NCBI RefSeq assembly: GCF_048006345.1
Contig: NZ_CP180351.1
Span: forward strand, 3,100,001 to 3,164,000
DNA: 64,000 nt
Direction of reading: 5' to 3'
DNA from: Marivita sp030148515
GTDB taxonomy: Bacteria; Pseudomonadota; Alphaproteobacteria; Rhodobacterales; Rhodobacteraceae
Part shown: in pieces, positions 1 to 8,658 of the stretch
How positions within the stretch are numbered: position 1 is the stretch's first letter
How the letters are laid out: each line of letters opens with the position of its first letter
Notes under the pieces: generated by a model
Databases searched by the model: none
Seen by the model: only the letters and a program-made list of their open reading frames with translations
What the model was told of the DNA's origin: nothing
Made by a program: the position numbers and the translations under genes

Positions 1-2
1 CG

Positions 3-80
3 CTGATCCTTGTGGTTTTGCCAAGCTATCGCGGATACCGCGCGCGCAAGCGGGCTGAAGGCGTGGCAGATGGCGATTGA
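3..80 (+). CDS. C-terminal end of an upstream gene, possibly a membrane protein (partial)
   Basis: The third forward frame is open from the window edge to a TGA at 78-80. It encodes a short hydrophobic stretch (LILVVLP) followed by a basic tail (YRGYRARKRA), which is what the last membrane helix and cytoplasmic tail of a transporter subunit often look like. It ends 4 bases before the preferred start of the CoA-transferase, so it would be the preceding gene of the same operon. Only about 25 residues are visible, so neither the family nor the gene itself is certain. Confidence 0.35.
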   Translation: MILVVLPSYRGYRARKRAEGVADGD

Positions 81-84
81 CGAC

Positions 85-1278
85 ATGTCCGGACCCCTTC
101 GCGGGGTCCGGGTTCTTGATCTGACGAATGTGTTGGCAGGCCCTTTCGCCTGCCACCAACTTGCTCATCTGGGCGCAGAGGTGATCAAGGTCGAGGCTGT
201 TGGAAAGGGCGATTTGGCCCGCAATCTTGGCGCTGATCCTGACCTGTCGGCCAAAGGCATGGGGATCAGTTTTCTGGCGCAGAACGCCGGGAAATCTTCC
301 CTGACGCTCAACCTCAAAGACCCTCGTGGCAAAGACATCCTGAAGAAACTCGTCCAAGGCGCGGATGTGCTGGTCGAAAACTACCGTCCTGGCGTAATGG
401 ACCGTTTGGGCCTCGGATATGACATTCTCAAAGCGGTCAATCCGAACCTGATCTACTGCGCGATTTCCGGCTTTGGCCAAGACGGCCCATGGGCGGATCG
501 CCCCGCCTATGACCAGATCATCCAAGGCGTGTCTGGCGTGATGTCGATCACCGGCGACGCCGAAAGCGCCCCTTTGCGGGTCGGTTACCCGTTGGCGGAC
601 ACCGTTGGCGGTTTGACGGCTGCGATGTCCATCTGCGCTGCGTTGAACGCCCAGGATCGGGGCGCGTTTATTGATGTCTCCATGCTCGAATCCGTCTTGG
701 CGACAATGGGATGGGTGGTGTCCAACCACCTCGTCGGCGGCGTCGCCCCAAGCCCGCAAGGCAATGAAAACCCCACCTCCGCCCCCTCCGGCGCGTTCCA
801 ATGCGCGGACGGGCTGATCAACATCGCAGCCAATAAAGACGAACAATGGGTTGCGCTTGCCCGACATCTGGGTCGTGAAGACCTGCTCCAAAACAAAACC
901 TTTGCGACGCGCGAAGATCGAAAGGCGAACCGTTTGCGTCTCAGGGCGGAACTCGAAACGGTTTTGACGACGCGCAAAGCGCGGGATTGGGCCGAAGAGC
1001 TGAATGCCATTGGCGTTCCGGCAGGGGCAGTCATGTCCGTTCCCGAGGCGCTGAACCATCCGCAGGTGTCAGAACGGAGTTTCATTAAAAGATTCGAAAC
1101 GGTTCCGGGTGTCGAACGACCCGTCGACATCGTATCCGTTGGCGCGCTATTCAATGGGCAAAGACCAACGGTCAAGACGCCGCCCCCCGAGTTGGGTCAA
1201 GACTCAGCAACCATTCTGGAAAGCCTTGGATACTCAACCGATGCCGTTGAGACGCTGCGCAAGGAGGGCGTGATTTGA
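85..1278 (+). CDS. CaiB/BaiF family CoA-transferase
   Basis: Class III CoA-transferase of about 397 residues, the usual family length. The N-terminus GVRVLDLTNVLAGPF and the later GADVLVENYRPGVMDRLGLG are family hallmarks, and the expected catalytic Asp, which forms the acyl-anhydride intermediate, is in PLADTVGG (about residue 172). It would move CoA from an acyl-CoA donor to a carboxylic acid in the cytoplasm. ATG at 85 puts the family N-terminus first and lies just after the stop of the upstream frame; ATG at 70 is an alternative. The stop overlaps the next gene, a citrate synthase-like protein, suggesting that the CoA ester formed here is the substrate cleaved or condensed by that enzyme. 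Acceptor acid unknown. Confidence 0.9.
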   Translation: MSGPLRGVRVLDLTNVLAGPFACHQLAHLGAEVIKVEAVGKGDLARNLGADPDLSAKGMGISFLAQNAGKSSLTLNLKDPRGKDILKKLVQGADVLVENYRPGVMDRLGLGYDILKAVNPNLIYCAISGFGQDGPWADRPAYDQIIQGVSGVMSITGDAESAPLRVGYPLADTVGGLTAAMSICAALNAQDRGAFIDVSMLESVLATMGWVVSNHLVGGVAPSPQGNENPTSAPSGAFQCADGLINIAANKDEQWVALARHLGREDLLQNKTFATREDRKANRLRLRAELETVLTTRKARDWAEELNAIGVPAGAVMSVPEALNHPQVSERSFIKRFETVPGVERPVDIVSVGALFNGQRPTVKTPPPELGQDSATILESLGYSTDAVETLRKEGVI

Positions 1279-2054
1279 CCGAAGCCAATGACGTTGCCGA
1301 CTGGTGGCGGACCAAGATCATCGACATGGAACCCGGCCGCATACACCTGCGCGGACAGCCGGTGCAGGACTTGATCGGAAACACAGGCTTTGCACAGATG
1401 ATCTGGCTGATGGTGGTGGGCGAGACCATTTCCGGCCCCCGTGCCGATTTGTTCGAAGCGGCTCTGGTCTCGGCGGTTGATCACGGTCCGCAAGCCCCGT
1501 CCATAGCAGCCGCGCGGATGGCCTCCACCTGCGGCATCGGGCTTCAATCGGCGATGGCAACAGGTCTCAACATGCTGGGCGATGTTCATGGCGGCGCGGG
1601 AGAGCAAGCCGTGACGCTTTACCGCGAGATCGAAGCAGCAGGGCTGGACGAACTTGTGCCCTGCCTTGATAACTGGCGCGAAAAGAAGGGTCGGTTCATT
1701 CCCGGCTTCGGGCACAGGTTCCACAAACCCGTCGATCCGCGCGCACCGCGATTGCTTGGCCTTGTCGACGAGGCCGCGAAAGCCGGAGCGGTCTCGGGTG
1801 TCTATGCCAATATCGGGCGCGCCATCGAAAGCCGTCTTGCGGCAGAGCGCGGGAAACCCGTGCCGATGAACATCGACGGAGCAACCGCTGTGATCTTTGC
1901 CGAACTGGGATGCCCGCCACCGCTGGCTCGAGGGTTTTTCGGCTTATCGCGCTCTGTCGGCATCCTCGCCCATGCGTGGGAGCAGACAGAACAGGGCGGT
2001 CGCAACAAGGGACCAACCCCACCAGCCTACAGATGGACATATGACGGCACCTGA
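1275..2054 (+). CDS. citrate synthase-like protein, probable citryl-CoA lyase type
   Basis: Short (259 aa) citrate synthase-superfamily protein; true citrate synthases run to about 430 aa, so the N-terminal part is missing and the protein resembles stand-alone citryl-CoA lyase-like proteins. The three active-site residues are conserved: His105 (LGDVHGG), His147 (GFGHRFH) and Asp201 (NIDGAT). A TTG start overlaps the preceding stop by four bases (TTGA), which implies translational coupling to the CoA-transferase. Together they suggest activation of a hydroxy di- or tricarboxylic acid to its CoA thioester, followed by retro-aldol (Claisen-type) cleavage releasing acetyl-CoA or a homologue. Substrate not readable from sequence; condensation in the other direction is possible. 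Confidence 0.8.
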   Translation: MTEANDVADWWRTKIIDMEPGRIHLRGQPVQDLIGNTGFAQMIWLMVVGETISGPRADLFEAALVSAVDHGPQAPSIAAARMASTCGIGLQSAMATGLNMLGDVHGGAGEQAVTLYREIEAAGLDELVPCLDNWREKKGRFIPGFGHRFHKPVDPRAPRLLGLVDEAAKAGAVSGVYANIGRAIESRLAAERGKPVPMNIDGATAVIFAELGCPPPLARGFFGLSRSVGILAHAWEQTEQGGRNKGPTPPAYRWTYDGT

Positions 2055-3075
2055 CCTGCGACTGCCACCTGTCCTGCCGACACTTGTGATCGCTGCGGCG
2101 GGGGCGGCGGTGTTCCATCTCATCGGCTTTCCGGCAGCTGCCGTCACCGGCCCGGCAACCGCCGTGGCGGCAGTGACTCTCTTGGGTGTGCGTACCGAGA
2201 TCCCGCCCCGACTGTGCGACATCATCTTTCTGGTCATCGGCGCGCAGATCGGCAGCACGGTCACACCCGAAGTTATCGCCGCCGCCATGACATGGCCTGT
2301 GTCACTTCTTGTTCTGACACTGACATTGATCGCCATCATGCTGCTGGTTCCAATCAGCCTGCGGCTGCTCTTTGGCCACAGCCGTGTGACGGCCTTTCTC
2401 TCTGCAGCCCCCGGCCACCTGACATTTGTGCTGGGACTTGCCGCCGATCTGAAAGCCGATGTTCCACAGGTTGTGCTGATCCAGACCGTCAGGGTTTTCC
2501 TGCTGACCCTGCTTGTCCCTGTATTGATCTCGTTCTGGGGTGTTTCAGGTACTGCGACCTTTGCGGGCCAAGGCACAAGTTCGACCTTTGATCTTGGTCT
2601 GGTGCTGGTTCTTGCGCTTGCGGCAGGGCTTGGGCTGAAACGTTTGCGCGTGCCAGCCCCCTTGTTGATCGGAGCGATGGCGGTGTCTGCCGTGAGCCAC
2701 GGAACCGGTCTGGTCGTTGGCGTGGCACCTGCATGGCTCACAATGGCTGCATTTGTCTGTATGGGGGCTTTGATCGGAACCCGGTTTGGAGGGGTCAACA
2801 AATCCCATCTGCGGGGCGCGTTTCTGGCCGGATTGCTCAGCACAATTGCCGGATGCATCATCGCTGCAGCCGGAGCTTATGTAGCAGCTCTCTTGATCGG
2901 GATGCCGCCTGCTGCGCTCTTTCTTGCATTTGCACCGGGCGGGGTCGAAGTCATGGCCGCGCTGGCAATCGAAACCGGGTTGGAACCTGCTTTGGTCGCG
3001 GCGCACCATGTCTTTCGGCTGACCATTCTAGGCGCGCTGCTGCCCTTGTTCGCCATCCGGTATCGGAACGGATAG
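2041..3075 (+). CDS. AbrB family membrane protein (putative transporter)
   Basis: 344-residue, very hydrophobic protein with roughly ten membrane segments and the AbrB/ammonia monooxygenase-family pattern: an internal duplication, GxxTVTPEVI near residue 80 and APGG(V/H) motifs (SAAPGHLTF, FAPGGVEVMA) in the two halves. ATG at 2041 is chosen because it begins the first helix; the open frame extends upstream only as an overlap with the lyase gene. The 14-base overlap with that gene indicates one operon. The family is poorly characterised biochemically; transport of the acid processed by the two upstream enzymes is a reasonable inference and no more. Confidence 0.8.
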   Translation: MTAPDLRLPPVLPTLVIAAAGAAVFHLIGFPAAAVTGPATAVAAVTLLGVRTEIPPRLCDIIFLVIGAQIGSTVTPEVIAAAMTWPVSLLVLTLTLIAIMLLVPISLRLLFGHSRVTAFLSAAPGHLTFVLGLAADLKADVPQVVLIQTVRVFLLTLLVPVLISFWGVSGTATFAGQGTSSTFDLGLVLVLALAAGLGLKRLRVPAPLLIGAMAVSAVSHGTGLVVGVAPAWLTMAAFVCMGALIGTRFGGVNKSHLRGAFLAGLLSTIAGCIIAAAGAYVAALLIGMPPAALFLAFAPGGVEVMAALAIETGLEPALVAAHHVFRLTILGALLPLFAIRYRNG

Positions 3076-3131
3076 AGCCTCTGCGTGCTCCATCCTGTGC
3101 GGGTAGCCCTTGTGATTTCTTGGTTGCCCGT

Positions 3132-3812
3132 TCAGTCGCGATGCTGCAGCAAACGATTAAAACTCATCGAGATATGCGCACGCTGAATGTGTGCGACAGC
3201 TTGCAGATCACCAGACTTCAAGGCGATCTGGATTGCCTCAAGCTCGTGCAGAAAGATCCTGTATTCCTCTTCCAGATCAAGCTCGGCCTTGATGGCTCGG
3301 ACAAGCCAAAGGCGCTTGGTCCGGTAGTAGAGGCGCTCAAGAACCTGCCGCAGCGGATCATTCGCCGTCAGGTCCAACAGCGTCTGGAACACGTCCATGT
3401 CCAACTCGGTAAAGCTGCGCGGGGTACCGGAAACGACCATCTGCGCCGCACGGTTGATCAAGTCTTGCAACCGGTCAAGGAACGCGTCGTCCGGCACCAC
3501 AGGATCAAGCTCACCCGTCAGCGCAGTCAACTCGACCCGCAGCCTGTAGGCCTGTTCCAGTTCGGTGATGTTGGCGTCCGTGACAAGGGTGCCGACGCCG
3601 TGCACGGATTGAACCAGCCCCTCCTCTTCCAATCGCGCCAAGACCCGCCGCATTGGTGTGCGACTGGTGCCAAACTCTTTGGCTAGGGCAATCTCGGAAA
3701 GCTGAGTTCCCGGCGGGTAGTCCAACAGGCAGATGCGTTGCCGCAATGTGGCGTGCATGGCGGCATGGCGGTCCTTGACTGTCAGACTGGTATCGGTGAC
3801 CGGCTCAGCCAT
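3132..3812 (-). CDS. GntR family transcriptional regulator (FadR-type)
   Basis: 226 residues: an N-terminal winged helix (about residues 15-80, with LRQRICLLDYPPGTQLSEIALAKEFG split over the helix-turn-helix and TPMRRVLARLEEEG) and an all-alpha FadR/FCD-like ligand domain. Its start overlaps the end of the M20 deacetylase gene by 8 bases, so it is probably cotranscribed with the deacetylase and hydrolase and controls them and possibly the divergent aminotransferase. The effector would be a pathway intermediate. Operator not identified. Confidence 0.88.
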   Translation of the reverse strand: MAEPVTDTSLTVKDRHAAMHATLRQRICLLDYPPGTQLSEIALAKEFGTSRTPMRRVLARLEEEGLVQSVHGVGTLVTDANITELEQAYRLRVELTALTGELDPVVPDDAFLDRLQDLINRAAQMVVSGTPRSFTELDMDVFQTLLDLTANDPLRQVLERLYYRTKRLWLVRAIKAELDLEEEYRIFLHELEAIQIALKSGDLQAVAHIQRAHISMSFNRLLQHRD

Positions 3813-4965
3813 TCAATCTCGCGCCGAGCCTGTCCAACATGCCAAGACATTGCGACAGTTGATCTACGGCGATGAACTCGTCAGCCTTGTGCGCCTGTTC
3901 AATCGACCCGGGGCCACACACCACGACATCCGTGCCCATAGCCTGAAACAATCCCGCTTCAGTGCCAAACGCCACGACATCGCACCTGTTCGCGCCGGTG
4001 AGTTCCGACACGATGCGCCGCGCTTCGTTTTCGTCCGTGGGGATCAGGCCCACCACCTCTCCGATCACATCGGTGGTGATGTAGGCTCCCGGATGGACAT
4101 CACGCATTTTCGGCAGAAGCTCGGTTTCGCAATAATGCTGCAAGCTTTCCTTCACGAACTCCGCATCCCCCGGCTGGACGGGTCGCATTTCCCAATCGAC
4201 CTGCGCCGATGGGGCGATGACATTGTGCGCAACCCCACCGACCAAAGCGCCGACATTGACCGTTGTCCAGGGCGGGTCAAACGGTGAATTGTCCGGTGCG
4301 CGGCTGCGCAACGCGTCCTTGAGGCCCAAGAGATGGTTTACATATCGTACCGCGTATTCGACGGCATTGACCCCATGGTCGGGCAGCGATCCATGCCCTG
4401 CCAGACCGTTAAAGCGGGTCGTGTATTCGTTGCACCCTTTGTGACCGTCGATGATGCGCATCATCGTCGGCTCGCCGATGATGGCAACGCCGGGTGTCAT
4501 GCCGCGCTCTTTCAGGGTGTCCGCAAGGTGACGTGCGCCGAGACAGCCAACCTCTTCGTCATAGGTAAAGGAGAAATGCAGCGGTTTGTCGCCAATGCGA
4601 TCCGCGAAATGGGGGGCCATCGCAAGTGTCGCTGCGATGAAGCCCTTCATGTCGCAGGTGCCCCGCCCATAAAGCAGCCCGTCTTCCGCATCCATGGCAA
4701 ATGGATCGCGGGTCCAGGCCTGATCCGCAACGGGCACGACGTCGCTGTGCCCCGACAGCAGGATCCCTCCGTTTCGATCCGGCCCTAACGTGGCAAACAG
4801 ATTGGCTTTCGTACCGCACGGGGATGAGATCACCTCGCACCGCGCTCCTGCATCCTCCAGCAACCCCGCCATGTGTTGGATCATGTCGAAATTGCTGTCC
4901 GCCGAAATGGTCGGATAGGCGATCAGATCGCCAAGAATGTCGATTGTACGTTGCAGGTGATCCAC
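3805..4965 (-). CDS. M20 family deacetylase (acetylornithine deacetylase-like)
   Basis: 386-residue zinc-dependent amidohydrolase of the ArgE/DapE group. Visible motifs are the metal/catalytic segment SGHSDVVP (His about 71), GRGTCDMKGF (bridging Asp), the Glu pair in DEEVGCLGARH and the later IGEPT. It removes an acyl group from an N-acyl amino acid. It sits 4 bases downstream of an M24 hydrolase resembling ectoine hydrolase, whose products would be N-acetyl-diaminobutyrates, and upstream of a GntR gene. A role as N-acetyl-diaminobutyrate deacetylase (in place of the AstE/AspA-family DoeB) is therefore plausible. A plain ArgE role is less likely because no arginine genes are near. Confidence 0.82.
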   Translation of the reverse strand: MDHLQRTIDILGDLIAYPTISADSNFDMIQHMAGLLEDAGARCEVISSPCGTKANLFATLGPDRNGGILLSGHSDVVPVADQAWTRDPFAMDAEDGLLYGRGTCDMKGFIAATLAMAPHFADRIGDKPLHFSFTYDEEVGCLGARHLADTLKERGMTPGVAIIGEPTMMRIIDGHKGCNEYTTRFNGLAGHGSLPDHGVNAVEYAVRYVNHLLGLKDALRSRAPDNSPFDPPWTTVNVGALVGGVAHNVIAPSAQVDWEMRPVQPGDAEFVKESLQHYCETELLPKMRDVHPGAYITTDVIGEVVGLIPTDENEARRIVSELTGANRCDVVAFGTEAGLFQAMGTDVVVCGPGSIEQAHKADEFIAVDQLSQCLGMLDRLGARLNG

Positions 4966-4969
4966 GGTC

Positions 4970-6154
4970 CTAGTCCTTGACGAACAGTTTGCGCTCGACG
5001 TTGCACAGGGCTTCGGCGGGCCCGTTTTCCTTGATCAGGATCGTTTCCGTGGTCTCGAGCCCCCACGTGTCCATCCAAAGCGCAGGCATGAAATGGAAGG
5101 TCATACCCGGCTGCAGGATCGTCTGGTCCTCGACCCGGATCGACGCGGTGCGTTCGCCCCAGTCCGGCGGATAGCTGAGACCGATGGGATAGCCACAGCG
5201 GCCTTCGCGGAAGATCCCGTGTTTCTGCAACACATCCATCAGCGCTTGTGCGATGTCGCAGGTTCGATTGCCCGCGCGGGCCGCGTTCAACGCCGCCTCG
5301 ATCCCTTCAAGCTGGGCCTCCTCGGCATCCCGCATTTCTTTCGGTGGTTTGCCCAGGAACACAGTCCGACACAGCGGCGCGTGGTAACGGCGATAGCAGC
5401 CAGACAATTCGAAAAATGTTGCCTCGCCCTCGCGCATCGGATCGCCGTTCCATGTCAGATGTGCAGCTGTCGCATCGAGACCTGATGGCGTCAGTGGAAC
5501 AATCGCCGGGTAGTCGCCCCAGATATCGTCCACCCCGGTGATCCCGGCATGCATGATGTCGGCCACCACATCATTCTTGCGCACTCCCGGCGCGGCGCGG
5601 TCGATGGCGGTTTCGATGACACGTTCCGAGATCCGGGCGGCTTTGCGGATGAAGGCAATCTCTTCCTGAGATTTGATTAGGCGCTGCCAATTCACAAGCG
5701 CGGTCGCATCGACAAAGCGCGCTTCGGGCAATTCGGTGACAAAGACCTCATGCGCTTTGGCGGAGTAATAGTAGTTTTCCATCTCGACGCCGATGGTTGC
5801 AGAGCCAAGACCCATGTCCCGAAGGCGTGCCGCGAGGTCTTGCATCGGGTGCCTTACGGTCGATTGCACGTAACTGTCGGCATAGCCAAAGATGTTGTCT
5901 TCAGACATCCAACAGGTTCGCAGACCGCCGATCGAGTCCATGTAGCGCCCCCACCAGATCGGCTCCCCCTCCAGCCTGAGCAGCACACCCTGATGAACGT
6001 AGAAGGACCATCCGTCATAACCCGTAAGCCAGGCTTGGTTCGACGGGTCGGTCACGAACATGGCATCAAGACCGGCCTCGCTCATCGCGGTTCGTGTCAG
6101 CGCGATGCGACGATCATATTCTGTTTGACTGAAGGGGGCATTTCCCTTTGGCAT
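4970..6154 (-). CDS. M24 family hydrolase, ectoine hydrolase (DoeA/EutD)-like
   Basis: 394-residue pita-bread-fold protein of the X-Pro dipeptidase group. The segments FVTDPSNQAWLTGYDGWSFY, YPIGLSYPPDWGER and FHFMPALW resemble DoeA/EutD proteins as I remember them. Candidate metal ligands are the Glu and His in FFELSGCYRRYHAP, the His in FHFMP and the Glu in ETTETILI. Start chosen at 6154, preceded by GAGGTCCAACC; an upstream extension lacks homology-like sequence. DoeA opens the ectoine ring to N-acetyl-2,4-diaminobutyrate. The neighbours (M20 deacetylase, class III aminotransferase) fit such a route, but no ectoine transporter is nearby, so another N-acyl or cyclic amidine substrate is possible. 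Confidence 0.72.
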   Translation of the reverse strand: MPKGNAPFSQTEYDRRIALTRTAMSEAGLDAMFVTDPSNQAWLTGYDGWSFYVHQGVLLRLEGEPIWWGRYMDSIGGLRTCWMSEDNIFGYADSYVQSTVRHPMQDLAARLRDMGLGSATIGVEMENYYYSAKAHEVFVTELPEARFVDATALVNWQRLIKSQEEIAFIRKAARISERVIETAIDRAAPGVRKNDVVADIMHAGITGVDDIWGDYPAIVPLTPSGLDATAAHLTWNGDPMREGEATFFELSGCYRRYHAPLCRTVFLGKPPKEMRDAEEAQLEGIEAALNAARAGNRTCDIAQALMDVLQKHGIFREGRCGYPIGLSYPPDWGERTASIRVEDQTILQPGMTFHFMPALWMDTWGLETTETILIKENGPAEALCNVERKLFVKD

Positions 6155-6309
6155 GGTTGGACCTCGACCGAGTTTCACGTAAGATGTACACAACTTGACA
6201 GATAATTCGTCGAATGGCGCACAGAATCAGGACCTGATTTCTTGATATGATCCTGAATCATCGCCTGATGTGCACAACAATTTGCCACCTTTAATGACTG
6301 GAAAACGAC

Positions 6310-7683
6310 ATGCTCCGGAACGACCAACTTGATCAGTGGGATCGCGACAACTTCTTCCACCCGTCGACCCACCTTGCCCAACACGCTCGCGGCGAAAGCC
6401 CAAACCGCGTGATCAAGACGGCATCCGGCGTGTTCATCGAAGACCGGGATGGCAACCGCCTGCTGGATGCCTTTGCGGGCCTTTACTGCGTGAATGTCGG
6501 ATATGGCCGTTCCGAGATTGCCGACGCCATAGCCGCGCAGGCGCATGAGTTGGCGTATTACCATTCCTATGTCGGACACGGCACCGAGGCGTCGATCACT
6601 CTGTCCAAGATGATCCTCGATCGCGCACCCGATCACATGTCCAAGGTCTATTTCGGGCTCGGCGGGTCGGACGCGAACGAGACCAATGTCAAACTGGTCT
6701 GGTATTACAACAACATCCTGGGCCGCCCGCAGAAGAAAAAGATCATCTCGCGGTGGCGCGGGTATCATGGGTCAGGTCTGGTCACCGGATCGCTCACCGG
6801 GTTGGAACTGTTCCACAAGAAATTCGATCTGCCCGTCGAACAGGTCATCCACACCACAGCACCCTACTACTATCGCCGCGAAAACCTCGACCAGACAGAG
6901 GCTCAGTTTGTCGCGCAATGCGTGGCCGATCTCGAAGCCCTGATCGCCCGCGAAGGCGCCGACACCATCGCGGCTTTCATCGGAGAGCCGATGCTGGGTA
7001 CCGGGGGTATCGTGCCCCCGTCCGCTGGATATTGGGCCGCCATTCAGGAAGTGCTGAACAAACACGACATCCTGCTGATCGCGGACGAGGTCGTCACCGG
7101 GTTCGGTCGTCTTGGAACGATGTTCGGGTCTGAACACTATGGGATCAAGCCGGACATCATCACCATCGCCAAAGGTCTGACCTCAGCCTATGCGCCGCTG
7201 TCAGGCTCCATCGTGTCGGACAAGGTCTGGTCCGTTCTGGAACGGGGTACAGACGAAAACGGGCCGATCGGCCATGGCTGGACCTATTCCGCGCATCCCA
7301 TCGGGGCGGCCGCAGGCGTGGCCAACCTCAAACTGCTTGACGATCTGAACCTTGTCTCCAACGCAGGCGAGGTCGGGGCTTATCTGAACAAAACCATGAC
7401 AGACGCCATCGCCGATCATCCCCATGTCGGAGAAGTGCGTGGCGAAGGCATGATCTGCGCGGTCGAGTTCGTAAAGGACAAGGACAACCGCGTGTTCTTC
7501 GATCCCGCGGACAAGATCGGCCCGCAGATCTCGGCCAAGCTTCTGGAGCAGGACAAGATCATCGCACGTGCGATGCCGCAAGGCGACATCCTTGGCTTTG
7601 CGCCGCCTTTCTGCCTCTCGCGCAGCGAAGCCGACCAAGTCGTCGAAGGCACTGTGCGCGCGGTCAAGGCCATCCTGGGCTAA
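6310..7683 (+). CDS. class III PLP-dependent aminotransferase
   Basis: 457-residue omega-aminotransferase. The PLP lysine is Lys288 in TIAKGLTSAYAP, the cofactor Asp is in LLIADEVVTGFGRLG, and YYHSYVGHGTEAS and GGSDANETNVKL are typical of the putrescine/beta-alanine/diaminobutyrate aminotransferase cluster. It is transcribed away from the M24-M20-GntR set across a 155-bp shared upstream region. If the cluster degrades ectoine, this enzyme would transaminate diaminobutyrate to aspartate semialdehyde (DoeD role); a general omega-amino acid:pyruvate aminotransferase is the alternative. Confidence 0.88.
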   Translation: MLRNDQLDQWDRDNFFHPSTHLAQHARGESPNRVIKTASGVFIEDRDGNRLLDAFAGLYCVNVGYGRSEIADAIAAQAHELAYYHSYVGHGTEASITLSKMILDRAPDHMSKVYFGLGGSDANETNVKLVWYYNNILGRPQKKKIISRWRGYHGSGLVTGSLTGLELFHKKFDLPVEQVIHTTAPYYYRRENLDQTEAQFVAQCVADLEALIAREGADTIAAFIGEPMLGTGGIVPPSAGYWAAIQEVLNKHDILLIADEVVTGFGRLGTMFGSEHYGIKPDIITIAKGLTSAYAPLSGSIVSDKVWSVLERGTDENGPIGHGWTYSAHPIGAAAGVANLKLLDDLNLVSNAGEVGAYLNKTMTDAIADHPHVGEVRGEGMICAVEFVKDKDNRVFFDPADKIGPQISAKLLEQDKIIARAMPQGDILGFAPPFCLSRSEADQVVEGTVRAVKAILG

Positions 7684-7776
7684 ACACCTCCGTACTGTGC
7701 AAAACGATCCGCAGGGAGACCCTTCCCGGCGGTTTTCATTTGCGTCTCGGCCAGTGCATCATGCTAAATCCGCTGT

Positions 7777-8655
7777 ATGGCAAAAAGAGCAGGTTTTGTA
7801 ATTGGCATTGACGGCGGCGGAAGCGGCTGCCGCGCTGCGATCAGTGCGGCAGACGGAACGATTGTCGGCACCGCATCGGCGGGTCCCGCCAATGTCACCA
7901 CCGATCCGGATGACGCTTTAAGGAATATCCTTACCGCCCTTGAAGCAGCAGCGGATGCCGCCGATCTGCCGTTTGATGCGGTGCTTAGCATGCCCGCACA
8001 TCTGGGATTGGCGGGGATCGTGACCCAGGAAGATGGGCAGAGACTGGTAGACCAATTGCCGCTGAAGTCATATCGCGTAAGCGATGACCAACTGACGTCC
8101 ACCATCGGCGCGCTGAAAGACAGGGATGGTGCCTTGATCGCCGTCGGAACCGGATCTTTCGTCGCCCACAAACGTGGCACAGCCTATCGGACGCTTGGCG
8201 GTTGGGGTCTGCAACTGGGAGATCAGGCATCGGGCGCGTGGCTGGGCCGCAACGCCTTGCAACGGAGCGCAATGGTTGCAGACGGATTGCAGAAATCGTC
8301 GCCTCTTGTGGAACGCCTGCTGACGCGGTTCGGCAATGACGAAGGGCTGTTGATTGCTTTCGCCAAGACTGCGGCTCCGGCGGACTACGCTCAGTTTGCG
8401 CCACTCATTTTTGACGCGGCGGACACCGACGATCCACATGCCGTCAGCTTGATCGCCGAAGGCGCAACCTATCTGAACAACTGCCTCGACTCGCTGGCGC
8501 TAAACGAGCACGAGATCATCTGCATGACCGGCGGTCTGGGACGGTTATACGCACCTTGGATCAGCGCTGCGCATCAATCGCGTCTTGCCGAACCGCTTGG
8601 CACCGCGTTGGACGGCGCGCTTCATCTGGCCCGACAGATCGTGGACCCGACCTAA
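7777..8655 (+). CDS. BadF/BadG/BcrA/BcrD-type ATPase, probable N-acetylglucosamine/glucosamine kinase
   Basis: 292-residue ASKHA-fold kinase. The N-terminal phosphate loop IGIDGGGSGCRAAI, the central AVGTGSF, the GDQASGAWLGR segment and the C-terminal MTGGLGRLY match the eukaryotic-type NagK/bacterial GspK group. It would phosphorylate an amino sugar with ATP. It starts 93 bp after the aminotransferase and shows no obvious functional link to it; an amino-sugar recycling role is the simplest reading. The end is 3 bases from the convergent btuF-like gene. Confidence 0.78.
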   Translation: MAKRAGFVIGIDGGGSGCRAAISAADGTIVGTASAGPANVTTDPDDALRNILTALEAAADAADLPFDAVLSMPAHLGLAGIVTQEDGQRLVDQLPLKSYRVSDDQLTSTIGALKDRDGALIAVGTGSFVAHKRGTAYRTLGGWGLQLGDQASGAWLGRNALQRSAMVADGLQKSSPLVERLLTRFGNDEGLLIAFAKTAAPADYAQFAPLIFDAADTDDPHAVSLIAEGATYLNNCLDSLALNEHEIICMTGGLGRLYAPWISAAHQSRLAEPLGTALDGALHLARQIVDPT

Positions 8656-8658
8656 AAA

